A stretch of DNA of 64,000 nt from Diphasiastrum complanatum (taxonomy: Eukaryota; Streptophyta; Lycopodiopsida; Lycopodiales; Lycopodiaceae). A model generated the notes under the pieces. It was given only the letters and a program-made list of their open reading frames with translations, searched no databases and was not told the DNA's origin. Position numbers and translations under genes: made by a program. Shown here piece by piece: positions 22,688-34,443 of this stretch (positions are counted from its first letter, which is position 1; each line of letters opens with the position of its first letter). The DNA is taken from positions 44,355,984 to 44,419,983 of the forward strand of contig CM055102.1 of NCBI GenBank assembly GCA_029204225.1. The letters are read 5' to 3'.

Positions 22688-22952
22688 AGTTAGAATTAAA
22701 GTAGAATCGCTGTGCTACTATACTATTAGTCGATAAGAATCAGTTGGCCTCGTCACAAGGCAAGTCGACGGGACACGCGTCCCGCCAACGACAACCTGGG
22801 TCATGTATGGGTTGCTTGAGTGAGCAACTATATGTATAGTGTAATTTCATTTTGAGAAATATAGTTGCTATGTGAGCTTGCTGTGGAGAGTGTTTTCAGT
22901 CTATGTTATTGTGTAGCATGATATGTGTTCCTGTTCGAAGCAAATTCTAAGT
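22688..22952 (+). repeat. 5' LTR of the 22.7-26.0 kb Copia element
   Basis: The LTR runs from AGTTAGAATT to AATTCTAAGT. The ends are inverted repeats of each other but lack the usual TG...CA. It contains a CGGGAC-ACGC-GTCCCG hairpin at about 22769-22784 whose stem is unchanged in the 3' LTR. Confidence 0.8.
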
Positions 22953-24217
22953 TGGTATTAGAGTCGTACAGGGAGTATACACAGCACAACGTTGTCGTTG
23001 AAAAGAGCTTCGGGAGAACAGTCTTCTGAGAGTTTGGGGTTTACAGCGGGTTGAAGTCGGAAAGAGAAGCACTGGTGCAAAGAGTTTAGCACACAGAAGC
23101 TTGGTGAGCTTGAGACTGTGTGAGGATTCGGAGACAAGAGTTGTTAGTTTTTTGAAATTCCGAAGGAAGGCTACTTGGTGTTTGCAGTCAGTGTGCATTC
23201 AATCGGACACCGTTTGACAAATGGATTGAAGCAACACACTCCTAGCAGTAGGGCGACCTCAAAGGAAGAGGACTGGCCTATCAGAGAACTATGAACAGAA
23301 AGCCAAGATCAGTTTTCTAAGAAAAACCCTGGCCTAGGGTTTGGAAGCTCAAAACCATGGATTTCTCTCCATTTTGAATCATTTTGGAAGTTGTGAGATT
23401 CCAGAGGAGGGCGCCCTAGCAGTGCAAAACAGATCTGAAAAGGCCGTGGCTGGCCGTGGAAGCGTAAGGGTGCTAGATCAAATTTTAGAGGGCAGCCATA
23501 CCCAAAACCATGAAGATAAGAAAGAAGAAGAGCTCGTGGAGCTCGCGCGCAACCAGTGCGAGGGAACCATAGTGTCTCCAAGGTGGTAGCGGCTGGTGGA
23601 AGAGGTTTAAATGCACGGAATCAATCTGGACTCCTAGATGAACAAGGGGAGGATGGATGGTGGAGATTGAACCTCTAGCAAGAAGCATGGGCCGTGGGAT
23701 CCAATAGAACCATTGGATGATGAGAGAAGGGGCATGAAGGGTGTTGAAAGTCAAATTAAGCTTCAACTTTAATAAAAATTTTCATATTGAAGGTTGAGTT
23801 GGTTCCAAATTCACTGAAGGTTGAAGTCTCTTCAAACTGAAAAAATAGTTTAAAAAGTGAAAGCCCTTAATTTTGTCTCCTTTATCCGTTTTGACCCAAA
23901 CGAAGGGCTACGGACTCCAAACGAAGGGCACCCGAATTGTACCTGCAAGTACTGTACAGCAAAACAGAGTGATTTCAGCAGAGAAAGTGTTCGGAGTGCG
24001 CCAAAAGTGATTTCACCATTCCATTGGGCACGTAGTTGGGAGTTGACGACTGAGTGCATTTCGGAAGGCGACGTCGATTTGGCTTTCAATTTGGTGGAAA
24101 AGCGGCGAGTGGCCTGGTAAGGAAAAAAGTGCAGGTCATTATTTTTTACTTCTGACATCACAATTGGCCTCGACATACTGCTTTTAGCCTACAATAGAAG
24201 TTTCAAGCAGTTTTGCG

Positions 24218-24716
24218 ATGACAAACATGGGAGAGTCCATTTTGAGTGAAAGTAGCAAATTGGATGGGATTTCCAACTATGCAGTGTGGAAATTCAAAAT
24301 GAAAAACATATTGATGGAGAAAGACATGTGGGAAGTCGTCACAGGTGATGAGAGAAGGTCGCCAAATGAAACGGACATGAAAGTATTCGACAAGAAGATG
24401 AGGAAAGCTTTGACCTTCATTAACTTGTTAGTGAAGGATCACACCATTACCCACATTTGTGATGCTGTTACACCCAGACAGACATGAGATGTGCTAAAGG
24501 AGCAGTTCGAGACATCAAATCCGTCAAAAATCATGTTTCTGAACTCAAAACTGAATAGTGCCCGCATGGAGCAAGGAGGGCACATTCAGACTTATATGAC
24601 CAGAATTAAGACAATGAGGGATGAACTGCATTCTATTGGTGAGCGCATACGTGATGTGGAGCTCGTGGACAATGCATTGTGCGGCATTGCAGAACCTATC
24701 AGATGTTTGTGAGTGA
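24218..24716 (+). pseudogene. Copia gag relic
   Basis: Gag of the 22.7-26.0 kb element. KLDGISNYAVWKFKMKNIL and LWEVV-like wording open it, and LKEQFETSNPSKIMFLNSKL and MRDELHSIGE follow, as in Copia Gag (shell-forming protein). One TGA at about 24485 interrupts the frame. No zinc knuckle is seen: at about 24716 the sequence jumps to the RT C-terminal part, so gag end, protease, integrase and most of RT are deleted. Confidence 0.85.
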
Positions 24717-24722
24717 AATACC

Positions 24723-25633
24723 ATGATAGACATGATCAAGAAAGACCTCATGAAACAATTTGAGATGACAGATCTCAGCCTGATGCATTATTTCATTGGA
24801 GACGAGGTGTGGCAAAAAGGACACAAAGTGGGTTTAACACAAGTGAAGTATGTCAAAGAGTTGTTGCACAGGTTTAGGTTGCAGGATTGCAAACCAATGA
24901 ATACTCTTATTGAACTAGGTAAAAAGCTTTCTAAGCTTGATGAGTCATAGTCATTTGATGCTACGCTGTATAGGCAGTTAGTTAGGAGCTTGATTTACCT
25001 TACCACGACTAGACCAGATATATGCTTTGTTGTTGGTATTGTAAGTCGGTTCATGGCAACACCTACGGAAACGCATTGGAAGGTATCTAAGTGCATTTTG
25101 CATTATGTAAAAGGCACTTCAGATTATGGCTTGATTTACAGAAAGCATGAGGGTTTATCTGAGTTGTGTGGCTATGTGGATGCGGATTGGGGAGGTGACT
25201 ATGATAATCGTAGATCCACCATAGGGTATGTATTCTACTTTGTGGCAGTTGTTTTTCCTGGTCTAGTAAGAAACAAAGTACAATCGATCTATCCACCACA
25301 GAAGCAGAGTATAAGGCAATGTGTAGTGCAGCACGTAAAGCTATATGGTTGAGACAAATCTTGGAAGAAGTTGGCATGAAGTAGAAAAATACCACGACTT
25401 TACATAGCAACAGTCAGAGTGGCATTCAGCTAGCAAAAAATTCAATGTTCCATGCGAGAACCAAACACATTGAAATTCAGTATCACTTTATACGTGAGAG
25501 GCTGCCGAGTCGTGAAATTTATGTTGTTCATTGTAGTACGGAAGAACAACTAGCTGATATTTTGACTAAGCCACTTGGTGGAGAAAAGTTTGATAACTTT
25601 AGATCAAAGCTTTCTGTACTTAAAGTTTGTTGA
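24723..25633 (+). pseudogene. Copia RT C-terminus and RNase H relic
   Basis: FEMTDLSLMHYFIGDEVWQ starts the remaining RT part, followed by VKYVKELLHRF and, after one TAG near 24948, LVRSLIYLTTTRPDICFVVG. The RNase H domain follows (VDADWGGDYDNRRSTIGYVF), then a frameshift near 25250 and a last piece with FHARTKHIEIQYHFIRERL and LADILTKPLGG (25445-25633), the standard Copia pol end. The 3' LTR begins 55 bp later. Confidence 0.88.
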
Positions 25634-25687
25634 CTTTAAAGCTATGTATATGACTGTATAAAAAGTAGACTCTACTTTAAGAGAGAG

Positions 25688-25961
25688 AGTTAGAATTAAA
25701 GTAGAATCACTGTGCTAATGTACTGTGGGTCCTATCAGTCGATAAGGATCAGTTGGCCTCGCCATGAGGCAAGTCGACGGGACACACGTCCCGCCAATGG
25801 CAACCTGGGTCATGCATAGGTTGCCTGAGTGAACAACTATATGTATAGTGGAATTTCATTTTCAGAAATACAGTTGCTATGTGAGCTTGCTGTGGAGAGT
25901 ATTTTCGGTCTGTGTTACTGTGTAGCATGATCTGTGTTCCTAATTGAAGCAAATTCTAAGT
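25688..25961 (+). repeat. 3' LTR of the 22.7-26.0 kb Copia element
   Basis: Homologous to 22688-22952 over its whole length, with a small extra block (GGTCCTATC region). It starts after a purine tract and ends AATTCTAAGT, followed by the GTATT target duplication. The last T of the duplication is also the first base of the Gypsy LTR that starts at 25966. Confidence 0.85.
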
Positions 25962-26439
25962 GTATTGTCATGCCCATGACTGGTCTCGGGTAGTGTGTCC
26001 ACACTAAGGATCAGTAGACCAACAACCCGTAAGTTAATTGTGACTATAAGGGAATGGGGGCCCTTATGTGTATAAGGTCATAATTAGTGGTTGTAGGCCT
26101 AAACTCATGATGGTGGATTTGTATGGGTCTATCAGTGAGTCATTGAAAAATTGGATGACGTGGCCTAGATAGGCTGCAGAGATGTCCAGTGAGGTGTCAC
26201 AATGCACTACTAGTGGTGCATGGGCCTTGGAGGATATAAGTATACCTATTGGTCTCTCACTAGTGTATCCTTGATTGTGAGACTAGTAGCCGTATGCTGC
26301 TGGTGTAATGTCTCATTCCTCTTTGAGATTGATTATAGCTTGGAGGCTAGATCCGTTCGATCTAGGATTGGTTGGGTTGGTTTGTCTACCATGCGTTTCC
26401 CATGTGTACTTATGTATAGTTTTAGACCTATATCACTCA

Positions 26440-27030
26440 TTTCGGTAGAGACTCGTACAATCAGGTTTCAGAAGGTAGCGGATTTCCTACATGATATGTA
26501 AAAAATGCTATGGATTGCACGTGAAAATGTCCAGTGTGCCTAGGAAAGGGACCGACATTATGCAAATCTGAAAAGATCACCACGAGACTTTCAAGTGGCG
26601 GATTGGGTATATCTGAGAAAATTTCAAAGGATTCTAGTGTAATGCGTACCAACAAGCATTATAAATTGTCCCCTAGGTATAGAGGACCGTAACTGATCTT
26701 GAAAAAGATCGGATCCTTAGCTTACTAGTTGGACCTCCCAGAAGGAACTCAAGTGCACCCGATTTTTCACGTAAGCTGACTCAAGAAGAGTCTACATGAA
26801 GGTGAGCATCTTGATTATGGAGACTAATTGGACCTGTTGGATGAATCATTGGGTGTGTCTCGACTTGAACTCGAAAAGATCTTGGATACAAGAACTAAAC
26901 AATTGAGGAATCGTATAGTTACTGAGCATCTGGTTTGATGGAAGGGATGCATAGACGATGATGATTCCCGGGAACAAGAAGGAAGCTTAAGGAGAAAATT
27001 CTCCAGTTTTAAGCTATGAGGACAAAACTT
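26440..27030 (+). pseudogene. Gypsy integrase C-terminus with chromodomain, copy 1
   Basis: In broken frames the sequence shows FQKVADFLHDM, a stop, ERDRHYAN, RSPRDFQVADWVYL, ILKKIGSLAYQLDLPEGTQ and then an LEKILDTRTKQLRNR chromodomain start. The usual LVKWKG of the chromodomain reads LV-stop-WKG. A chromodomain at the integrase end directs insertion to marked chromatin in chromoviruses. At least five stops. Confidence 0.8.
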
Positions 27031-27529
27031 GAATAAGGGGGGAAGAATGTCATGCCCATGATTGGTCTCGGGTAGTGTGTCCACGCTAGGGATCAGTAAA
27101 CCAACAACTCGTAAGTTAATTGTGACTATAAGGGAATTGGGGCCCTTATGTGTATAAGGTCACAATTAATGGTTGTAGGTCTAAACTCATGATGGTGGAT
27201 TTGTATGGGTCTATTAGTGAGTCATTGGAAAATTGGATGGCATGGCCTAGATAGGCTACAGAGGTGTCTAGTGAGGTGTCACAATGCACTAATAGTGGTA
27301 CATGGGCCTTGAAGGGTATAAGTATACCTATTGGGCTCTCACTAGTGTATCCTTGATTGTAAAACTAGTAGCCGTATGTTGTTGGTGTGATGCCTCATTC
27401 CTCTTTGAGATTAATTTATAGCTTGGGTGCTAGATCCGTTCGATCTAGGATTGGTTGGGTTGTTTGTCCACCATCCGTTTCCCATGCATACTTATGTATA
27501 GTTTTGAACCTATATCACTCATTTCGGTA

Positions 27530-28110
27530 GAGACTCGTACGATCAGGTTTCAGAAGGTAGCGGATTTTCTACATGATATGTAAGAAATGCTACGGATTGC
27601 ATGTGAAATTGTCCAGTGTGCCCAGGAAAGGGACCGACATTATGCAAATATGAAAAGATCACCGCGAGACTTTCAGGTGGGGGATTGGGTATATTTGAAA
27701 ATTCCAAAGGATTCTAGTGTAATGCGTATCGGCAAGCATTATAAATTGTCTAGGTATAGAGGATTGTAACAGATCTTGAAAAAGATCGGATCCTTAGCTT
27801 ACCAGTTGGACCTCTTGGAAGGAACTCAAGTGCACCCCGTTTTTTACGTAAGCTGACTCAAGAAGAATCTACGTGAAGGTGAGCATCTTGATTCTCGAGA
27901 CCAATTGGACCTGTTGGATGAATCATTGGGTGTGTCACGACTTGAACCCGAAAAAATCTTGAATACAAGAACTAAATGATTGAGAAATCGTATAGCTACC
28001 GAGCATCTAGTTTGATGGAAGGGACGCACAGACGATGATGATTCTTGGAAACAGGAAGGAAGCTTAAGGAGGAACTTCCCCAGTTTTAAGTTCTGAGGAC
28101 AGAACTTGAA
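27530..28110 (+). pseudogene. Gypsy integrase C-terminus with chromodomain, copy 2
   Basis: A second copy of the same segment, somewhat better preserved: IVQCAQERDRHYANMKRSPR and FQVGDWVYLKIPKDSS are in frame at 27587-27769. Then come QILKKIGSLAYQLDLLEGTQ and the chromodomain with the same LV-stop-WKG defect, which suggests that the stop existed before the duplication. Confidence 0.82.
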
Positions 28111-28640
28111 TAAGGGAGGAAGAATGTCATGTCCATGACCGGTCTTGGGTAGCGGGTCCACGCTAGGGATCAATAGACCAACAACTTGTAAGTTAATTGG
28201 GACTATAAGGGAATTGGGGCCCTTATGTGTATAAGGTCATAATTAATGGTTGTGGTGGATTTGTATGGGTCTATCAGTGAGTCATTGGAAAATTGGATGA
28301 CGTGGCCTAGATAGGGTATAGAGGTGTTCAGTGAGGTGTCATAGTGCACTACTAGTGGTGCATGGGCCTTGGAGGGTATAAGTATACCTATTGGGCTCTC
28401 ACTAGTGTATGTTGTTGATGTGATGCCTCATTCCTCTTGAGATTGATTTATAGCTTGGGGCCTAGATCGGTTCGATCTAGGATTGGTTGGGTTGGTTTGT
28501 CCATCGCATGTGTTGCTTGTTATTGGCATGCTTAGAATAGGATCCTCGGGTGTGGTTCTTATATTTTCGATCTAGGATTGGTTGGGTTGGTTTGTCGACC
28601 ATCCGTTCCCTTTGTGGTTGTTTGGTTTGGCATGCTTAGA

Positions 28641-29345
28641 ATAGGATCCTTGGTTAAGGACTTTATAACTATGTACTCATGTGGCTAGGCCTAAAGCGCA
28701 TGTGGCGAGAAGGCTTGAAGAGTAGCATGTTGTCAAAGAGTACTCGAGGCCTGAATCGACAACCCTCTAGTCCCTATATAACAAGAATGAGCAAGGATGT
28801 GTTGACGCTTGCAATAGTATGTGACATGTAGCTCAATTTACGAGGGTGGCATGTAGTGCCATATCACTAGAAGAGCATCACCTTTTTCAAAAAAAAGAAA
28901 CTTCTTGTTTTCATTGATTTTTAGGTGGGAAAAACCCATCAAAGTAAAAAGGAATGCATGTAGAAAGTATTATCCCATAATGCAAATTGAGATAGTGTAC
29001 ATCAACTACAACAAAGCAAAAATTCAACAAAGTAGTCATGGAAAGCCTTTGCTTGATTTAAGTCACTAGCTAAGATAGTTGCAAATTTGGGTAGTGCAAT
29101 AAGCTGAGAAGCAGCTATTCTTACAACTATAGCACGTCGAATTATTGCAAGTGCTTGAATGTGTCGTAAAGTTGTGAAAACTCTTTGACTTACAGCTACA
29201 GCACGTTGAAATCTTTGAATGCATTTCAAAGTGGTAGAAACTCGTTGACGATAGTAAGACTTAAATGATACATAACACCCTCATCCATGTTAGAATGAGG
29301 CCGAGGAAATATAATTTAGTTTGATGACCTCATTGTAGCGTTCGA
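28641..29345. other. Intergenic DNA with a short degenerate tandem repeat
   Basis: No gene is supported. A unit of about 72 bp starting CTTACAACTATAGCACG (about 29119) recurs as CTTACAGCTACAGCACG (about 29189). The 75-codon minus-strand frame at 29002-29229 covers this repeat and matches nothing that I know. The right end leads into the promoter of the plastid gene. Confidence 0.4.
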
Positions 29346-29349
29346 ACCC

Positions 29350-29574
29350 TAGACTCTATATACCATTTTCTTTTTATTTTTTCCTTCTCCTTTGTTTCTG
29401 TGTGGCGATGGCGATGGCCATGCGTATTGAGCCCCCACATAAACAAGAGCTCTGCTACCGGTCAGACCCTTTCTGTGCATTGGTATTCTAGGCATTTTGC
29501 ACAGCCACAGCCTGCATTTCCTAATTTATTTCTGATTCTTCCGTAGTCTGCAGAGGCGCTTCTCGTCTCTTTTT
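29350..29574 (+). promoter_or_regulatory. Likely core promoter and 5' leader exon of the plastid gene
   Basis: A TATATACC box lies at 29357-29364. A pyrimidine-rich start region follows at about 29370-29400. A GTAAGC donor at 29575 and a strong acceptor (CTTCTTTCAACAG ending at 30308) suggest an intron in the 5' leader. The leader has a short upstream frame (three ATGs from 29408, stop at 29489-29491, 27 codons). This is inference from signals only. Confidence 0.45.
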
Positions 29575-30316
29575 GTAAGCATCACTTTTGGGCTGGCAGC
29601 ATGCATGCTCTGAAGATTATTTTATATCCGAGCTGCTAGAAAGCTTTGCATTTTCTGTTTATACGAATCTATACAGATCCTCGTGTTTGAATTCGTTTCA
29701 TCTATGAAGTTAGCATGTGTTTTGAGTTGTGAATTCACTTTCTTACTCTCAGAATCGATTTTCTTTTAGAGGCGTTCTGATTAGTTCCATTTTCTATATT
29801 GCTGGCTCCATCGAAAACCCAATTCCAGGCCTTCTCATCTGCTTGAGCAGCAGAAAAGAACAAAAACAGGCTTCAGTTCATAAGATGACAGGAAATTCAG
29901 CAATTAGGGCTTATTATTATGAAGTCATAAGACATTTTCTTATCACATTAAGCTAAGCGGATAAAGCTTCTAGGCTATGGACGGTCTTTCTAGACATTCA
30001 TCCCTTATCATAGCTCTTTTTGTATCTTCCTTTTTTTGGTGTGGTAAATGGTATGGATTTTCTCACATTGTGTAAAATAGCTCTTTGCTTTGGGGTTTTT
30101 GGAGGCAGCATGCTATAGCCCTTCATTTTTTGGTTCATTCTTCACTTCAGTATAATGTTCAAAAAAGTCCCGTTGTTATTTTTGCTACCGGCACCATTCA
30201 AAGCTGAAGTTTGTATTGATCTCTAAGCATCAATTGCTTATTAGTTACCATTTCTTTCCTAACTTGATGCTTCAATGACGTGCTCTTCTTTTCTTCTTCT
30301 TTCAACAGCAGAATTT

Positions 30317-32796
30317 ATGATCCCTTCAGGCCTGTTCTGCCTTCGCCCTGTCAGTAGTACTGCTTTCGTTAGATCTGCATTAACCCGATTTTCCAGGCAT
30401 TCCTCTCGGAGATTAAGTTTGTGTGATACTCAGTTTTTGAGACCTGTTTTTAAAAAGCACGACAGTGATGTGACAATGGTCGACTGGACCACCCATTATG
30501 CCAAAAATGGGAAAGACTTTGTCCAAGATTATGCAGCTGGTATATCTGCAAGAGAGCCTAACAAGATTCAGCAAAATCATATCAAAAGAAAAACAAAATT
30601 TCTCGGAGCATACGAACTGTCAGAACTAGTGGCACCTCATTTTGTAAGTTTTTCTATACCTTGTATTGATCTTGTAGAAAATATTGTTCGTACTATCTTT
30701 GGTGATTTGATACATTTCATTGCTTCTTACCTCAAATGCCAATGAAGTCCACTCCAGGGAATTCAAACTTTTGACTGTGTAACGTAGTGCTTTCTTGTCT
30801 GCTTTGACCAATGGGTCTCCTTCATTGATCTCATGATCTTTCTCATCAGTTTACAAGAAATTTGAACCCCAAAATGCACTCATCTGAGGCTTGTTGATTA
30901 TGTCATATTCTCAAGATCACAATAATACATCATTAATTACCACAATTATGTATGATTTCACTTGTAGTCCATTAGGGAAAGGTGCACAGAAAAAGCTGTT
31001 CGAATCATATTTCTAAGAATGTACTAGGCTAGTGATGTTGCAATGAAGTTAGAGGGACTCTTGATTATTTGTTTGTATTTGCCTTATCACACATATTACA
31101 GCCTATTGAATAATTCTAGAATTTGGTTGTATTGACTCTTTAGAATGTTGGATTGCACTTGAAGTATCTCAAAGCTCAGCTACCAGGTTTTCTTGCTGTA
31201 ATCTGCAGAAGCTATATCTAAATGTATCTCTTGTATGCGAGCTGCATGTTGGAAATTCATTCCCAAAACTGTTGTTGAACTCTTGAGTGCAAACATTGTG
31301 CCAACCGCTTTGCCTGTTTTCCTCCACGAAAGCGCACACATCTGTGAAACCTCAAGTGATTATTAAGAAGCAACTATAGTCAAAATTTCATAGAAAGGAC
31401 AAATTGTCACGAAATTGGAGCAATAAAAGGATATCTGGCATCTGCTGAATGATGTCACACTAGTAAGTGTATGGCATCAATGAAACTGATTATGGAAGCT
31501 AACACCCATAAACCCCATGTTGGCCATATAGACCAAGAATGCCATGTATAAGCTTCAATAGATGATGTGGAACACATAACTAGATCCCAAGCCAGTTGTA
31601 CTGACCAAGAATGCAACGTAGTTGCAATAATAGATTGCTTGGAGCCCACAAATAGATTCTGAGCCAGCTGTTAACAAAGAATGTCATGTACTGGCAACAG
31701 GTAGATTGTTTGGTACTAAATAATGCCAAAATGAGCCACGTGAGGATCAAAAGAAGCATATGTCGTATTTAAGAAGATAGCTGTAAGTACAGCTACCATC
31801 TAGAAGTTTCTTCATTAGTGCTACAAAGATGGTCATAAGGGTAGACAATAATGGTACACGTAAAAAAGATAACAAAACATGAGGTCACAAATAGTCATTT
31901 ATAATTAGAAGTGAAGCTATTAATCAACAACACCCATAAAGTAATGATCGAAACAGTTGTCATCTTCAAGTAGAGGTACAAACATGGAGGATTGACATTC
32001 AAAACATGGATCACATTTTGGCCGATCTTCAACGCCAAGTCAAGGACCAGGCTGCCCTCATAGAAGAGTTCTAGGAAGTCGAAGATCAAGATCGAGACCA
32101 TCAAGAAGAACAGCACAAGAAATTGTGGGCTGATGTTCTCAAGGGTCAAGGTGGACATACTCCGGTTTCCTTTGTATCTGCTACATTCACCGAGAATCGG
32201 CTCTGTGAACAAAAAACCCTCAAGGTTTGAGTGCGTGGAATCCCCAATTCAGAGGATGCAATTGGGGAAGCCAAATTGTTTTTGACGGATACGCTCCAGC
32301 ACAACGATGTTGGCCTGGACAAGGCCTGGCACACCAAGAAAGATGCGGAAACATTAGTTATCCGCTTCTCATCATCAACACATAGAAGGGATGTTCTCCA
32401 TCGTCGAGCCAAGTTGAAAGATACTTGTATTTTCTTGGAACAAGACCTAACTTTCCTCCAAGTACAAGGATGGAAACAGGTCCGCCAGAAAGCAAAAGAT
32501 TTGGGAAAACATCTCATTTACAGAGACGGGATAATATGTTTCGTAGAAAAAGAGTTGAAGAGGTAGTGGAGACTGTAGTAGTAGAGTTAGAGAAATGAGG
32601 AGTTTTTAGTTGATTTGTAAATGGTCATATTAGCATAATTTTCCTGAACCATTTTATCTCCTCATAGGTTTTTTAGATAGTACTTTTAGTTAGTAGTTTA
32701 AGTTTTGGATTGACGGCACTGGTCCATCTTGGTGAAACACACTCGATATGTACTTTTTGGTCTTATATGCCTTTTGGCATGGAAAAGACATTAATA

Positions 32797-32857
<61 letters not shown>

Positions 32858-34360
32858 GGTGCAATGGCAGCCAGCCAGTGGGATTGCAATCAGGAGCGTG
32901 CTTCATCCTTCTTTTAGCCATAGCATGAAGGCAAAATTGACTCATCAGCTGAGAAAATTGCAATGCTTCAAACCATAGCAATCACATAGCTCCAGCCCAC
33001 TGATTTTAGCGTTCTTGGATGTACGTAGCGGCACATTGCAATCACGTATCTCTGGCCCACTATTTGAGTGTTCTTGGACTCACGTAGCTTCAGCCAGCGG
33101 GCTTACAAGTTGCAAGGGAAATTTGAGAGCCGAATCAAAGAGTGGTGGCATTTCAGCTCACTTGGGATCGATTGCCATGCTTCTGTCACCTGCATGATTA
33201 AGGTGGGGAAACCAATGCTCAAGCTTCGGAAATGCGCTGAAAAACTGGCTCAGAATTGTGCTGAAACTTGCTAGAAGTCCAGTACGTGGACGAATACTAG
33301 ATTGACACATCTCCCATGGCATGTGCGAGATGTCAGAAGGTAATTATTACTTGTATTTCTTGCCACCTGGGCCAATCAAAACAGGCCACGTGTCTGTGCG
33401 TCGCCTTTTTGCACGTGCAAAAAAAAACTATAAATACTATGCATCGCGGGCTCATTTCTTCTGCAAAAACATTGACACTTGCTCTCATGATATCGTTTTC
33501 AAGCGCAGACACTCCCTCTTGACTACTCATGCAATGCATGTGTGCTCAAAACTGATACTGCCCGATATCGCTTTTGAGCGCATACCTCTCTGTTATACCT
33601 TTTTTCTTCTATCCACGTTTGAAACCAATATTGCTCCTCTAATATCAATTTGGAGCGTCACATAACTCTGCAATTTCTTTTCCCTTTGCATTCGCCCTGG
33701 AAAGCAATATCGTAGGTTTTTTTGTGTTTTCAGTATGATGGCTTGTGTCCTCTACGGCACATGTGCCTCCTCTTCGTACTGGTCATAGACGGGACAGGAA
33801 ACAAGTCTGGCGGACTGAGATTAGAAAGCTACAGAGGTCAACTGAGCTGTTGATCCCTAGTCTGTTAGAAATGTGACCCTATCCGTTGGTCACCACGTGC
33901 GATATATTGCCACTACCATGCAGGCCCTTCATTGGGTCAAGGACAGCTTTCAGCAAGGAAGGAGACCTAAGGGTAGGATCCACAATCCTCATTTAGTGTT
34001 TATGTTCTTCTTCATGTGAGAACTGAGTTCCTTTGTAGGAGGGTCTGCAAGGCAGTGGATTGTCATCTGCTGTTGACATGTGATCTTTGAAAAGTTCTTG
34101 CTCAATTATTCTACTTTTGCATTATATTTTATATGCCTTCATGGCAGCAGCCCCATTTCTGCAATATTCAAATTTCATAAAAGTATTATGTGATATGCAG
34201 GGTGGTATAGCTTAGGAGAATATAGAGTAATATCCTTCCACCATCAATATTCCAGGAGAATGATGCTACCTATTCTGCTGTATCAAAGATGAAACAGCAT
34301 TTGACATCTACATTGTATGTTATGATCCTTATCCCCAAAGCAGCTCTGTGTTTTGGGAGC

Positions 34361-34443
<83 letters not shown>

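Larger units (their letters stand above)
22688..25961 (+). mobile_element. Non-autonomous Copia element with both LTRs and target duplication
   Basis: The element is 3.27 kb: 5' LTR 22688-22952, primer site TGGTATTAGAGTCG at 22953, a leader of about 1.26 kb, a gag, a truncated RT plus RNase H, a purine tract (AAGAGAGAG) and the 3' LTR 25688-25961. GTATT flanks both ends (22683-22687 and 25962-25966), a 5-bp target duplication typical of Copia. Protease, integrase and the RT catalytic core are deleted, so it could not move by itself. The two LTRs differ at many positions, roughly one in ten by eye, so insertion is not recent. Confidence 0.85.
25966..28640 (+). mobile_element. Gypsy tandem array: LTR, integrase end, LTR, integrase end, LTR
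   Basis: Three Gypsy LTRs start with TGTCATG(C/T)CCATGA at 25966, 27048 and 28125, giving unit lengths of 1082 and 1077 bp. Each of the first two LTRs (about 475 bp) runs directly into the last part of integrase with a chromodomain and then a purine tract (AGGGGGGAAGA or AGGGAGGAAGA) before the next LTR. No primer site, gag, protease or RT lies between. This is the product expected from unequal recombination between deleted elements or within a tandem copy. The third LTR differs at its right end and holds an internal duplication of about 95 bp (28471 and 28566). Confidence 0.85.

Noticed and set aside
27844-28173. 109-codon minus-strand frame, with a similar one at 26824-27084
   Set aside because: Both are shadows of the plus-strand Gypsy chromodomain copies and are similar only because the units are duplicated.
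29408-29491. Upstream frame with three ATGs as the true first exon of the plastid gene
   Set aside because: Joining it to the next acceptor gives a stop within a few codons, and it ends in a stop before the best donor. I treat it as an upstream frame in the leader.
32710-32981. Open frames through the (CT)n tract in intron 1
   Set aside because: Low-complexity artefacts within an intron. They have no family wording outside the repeat.
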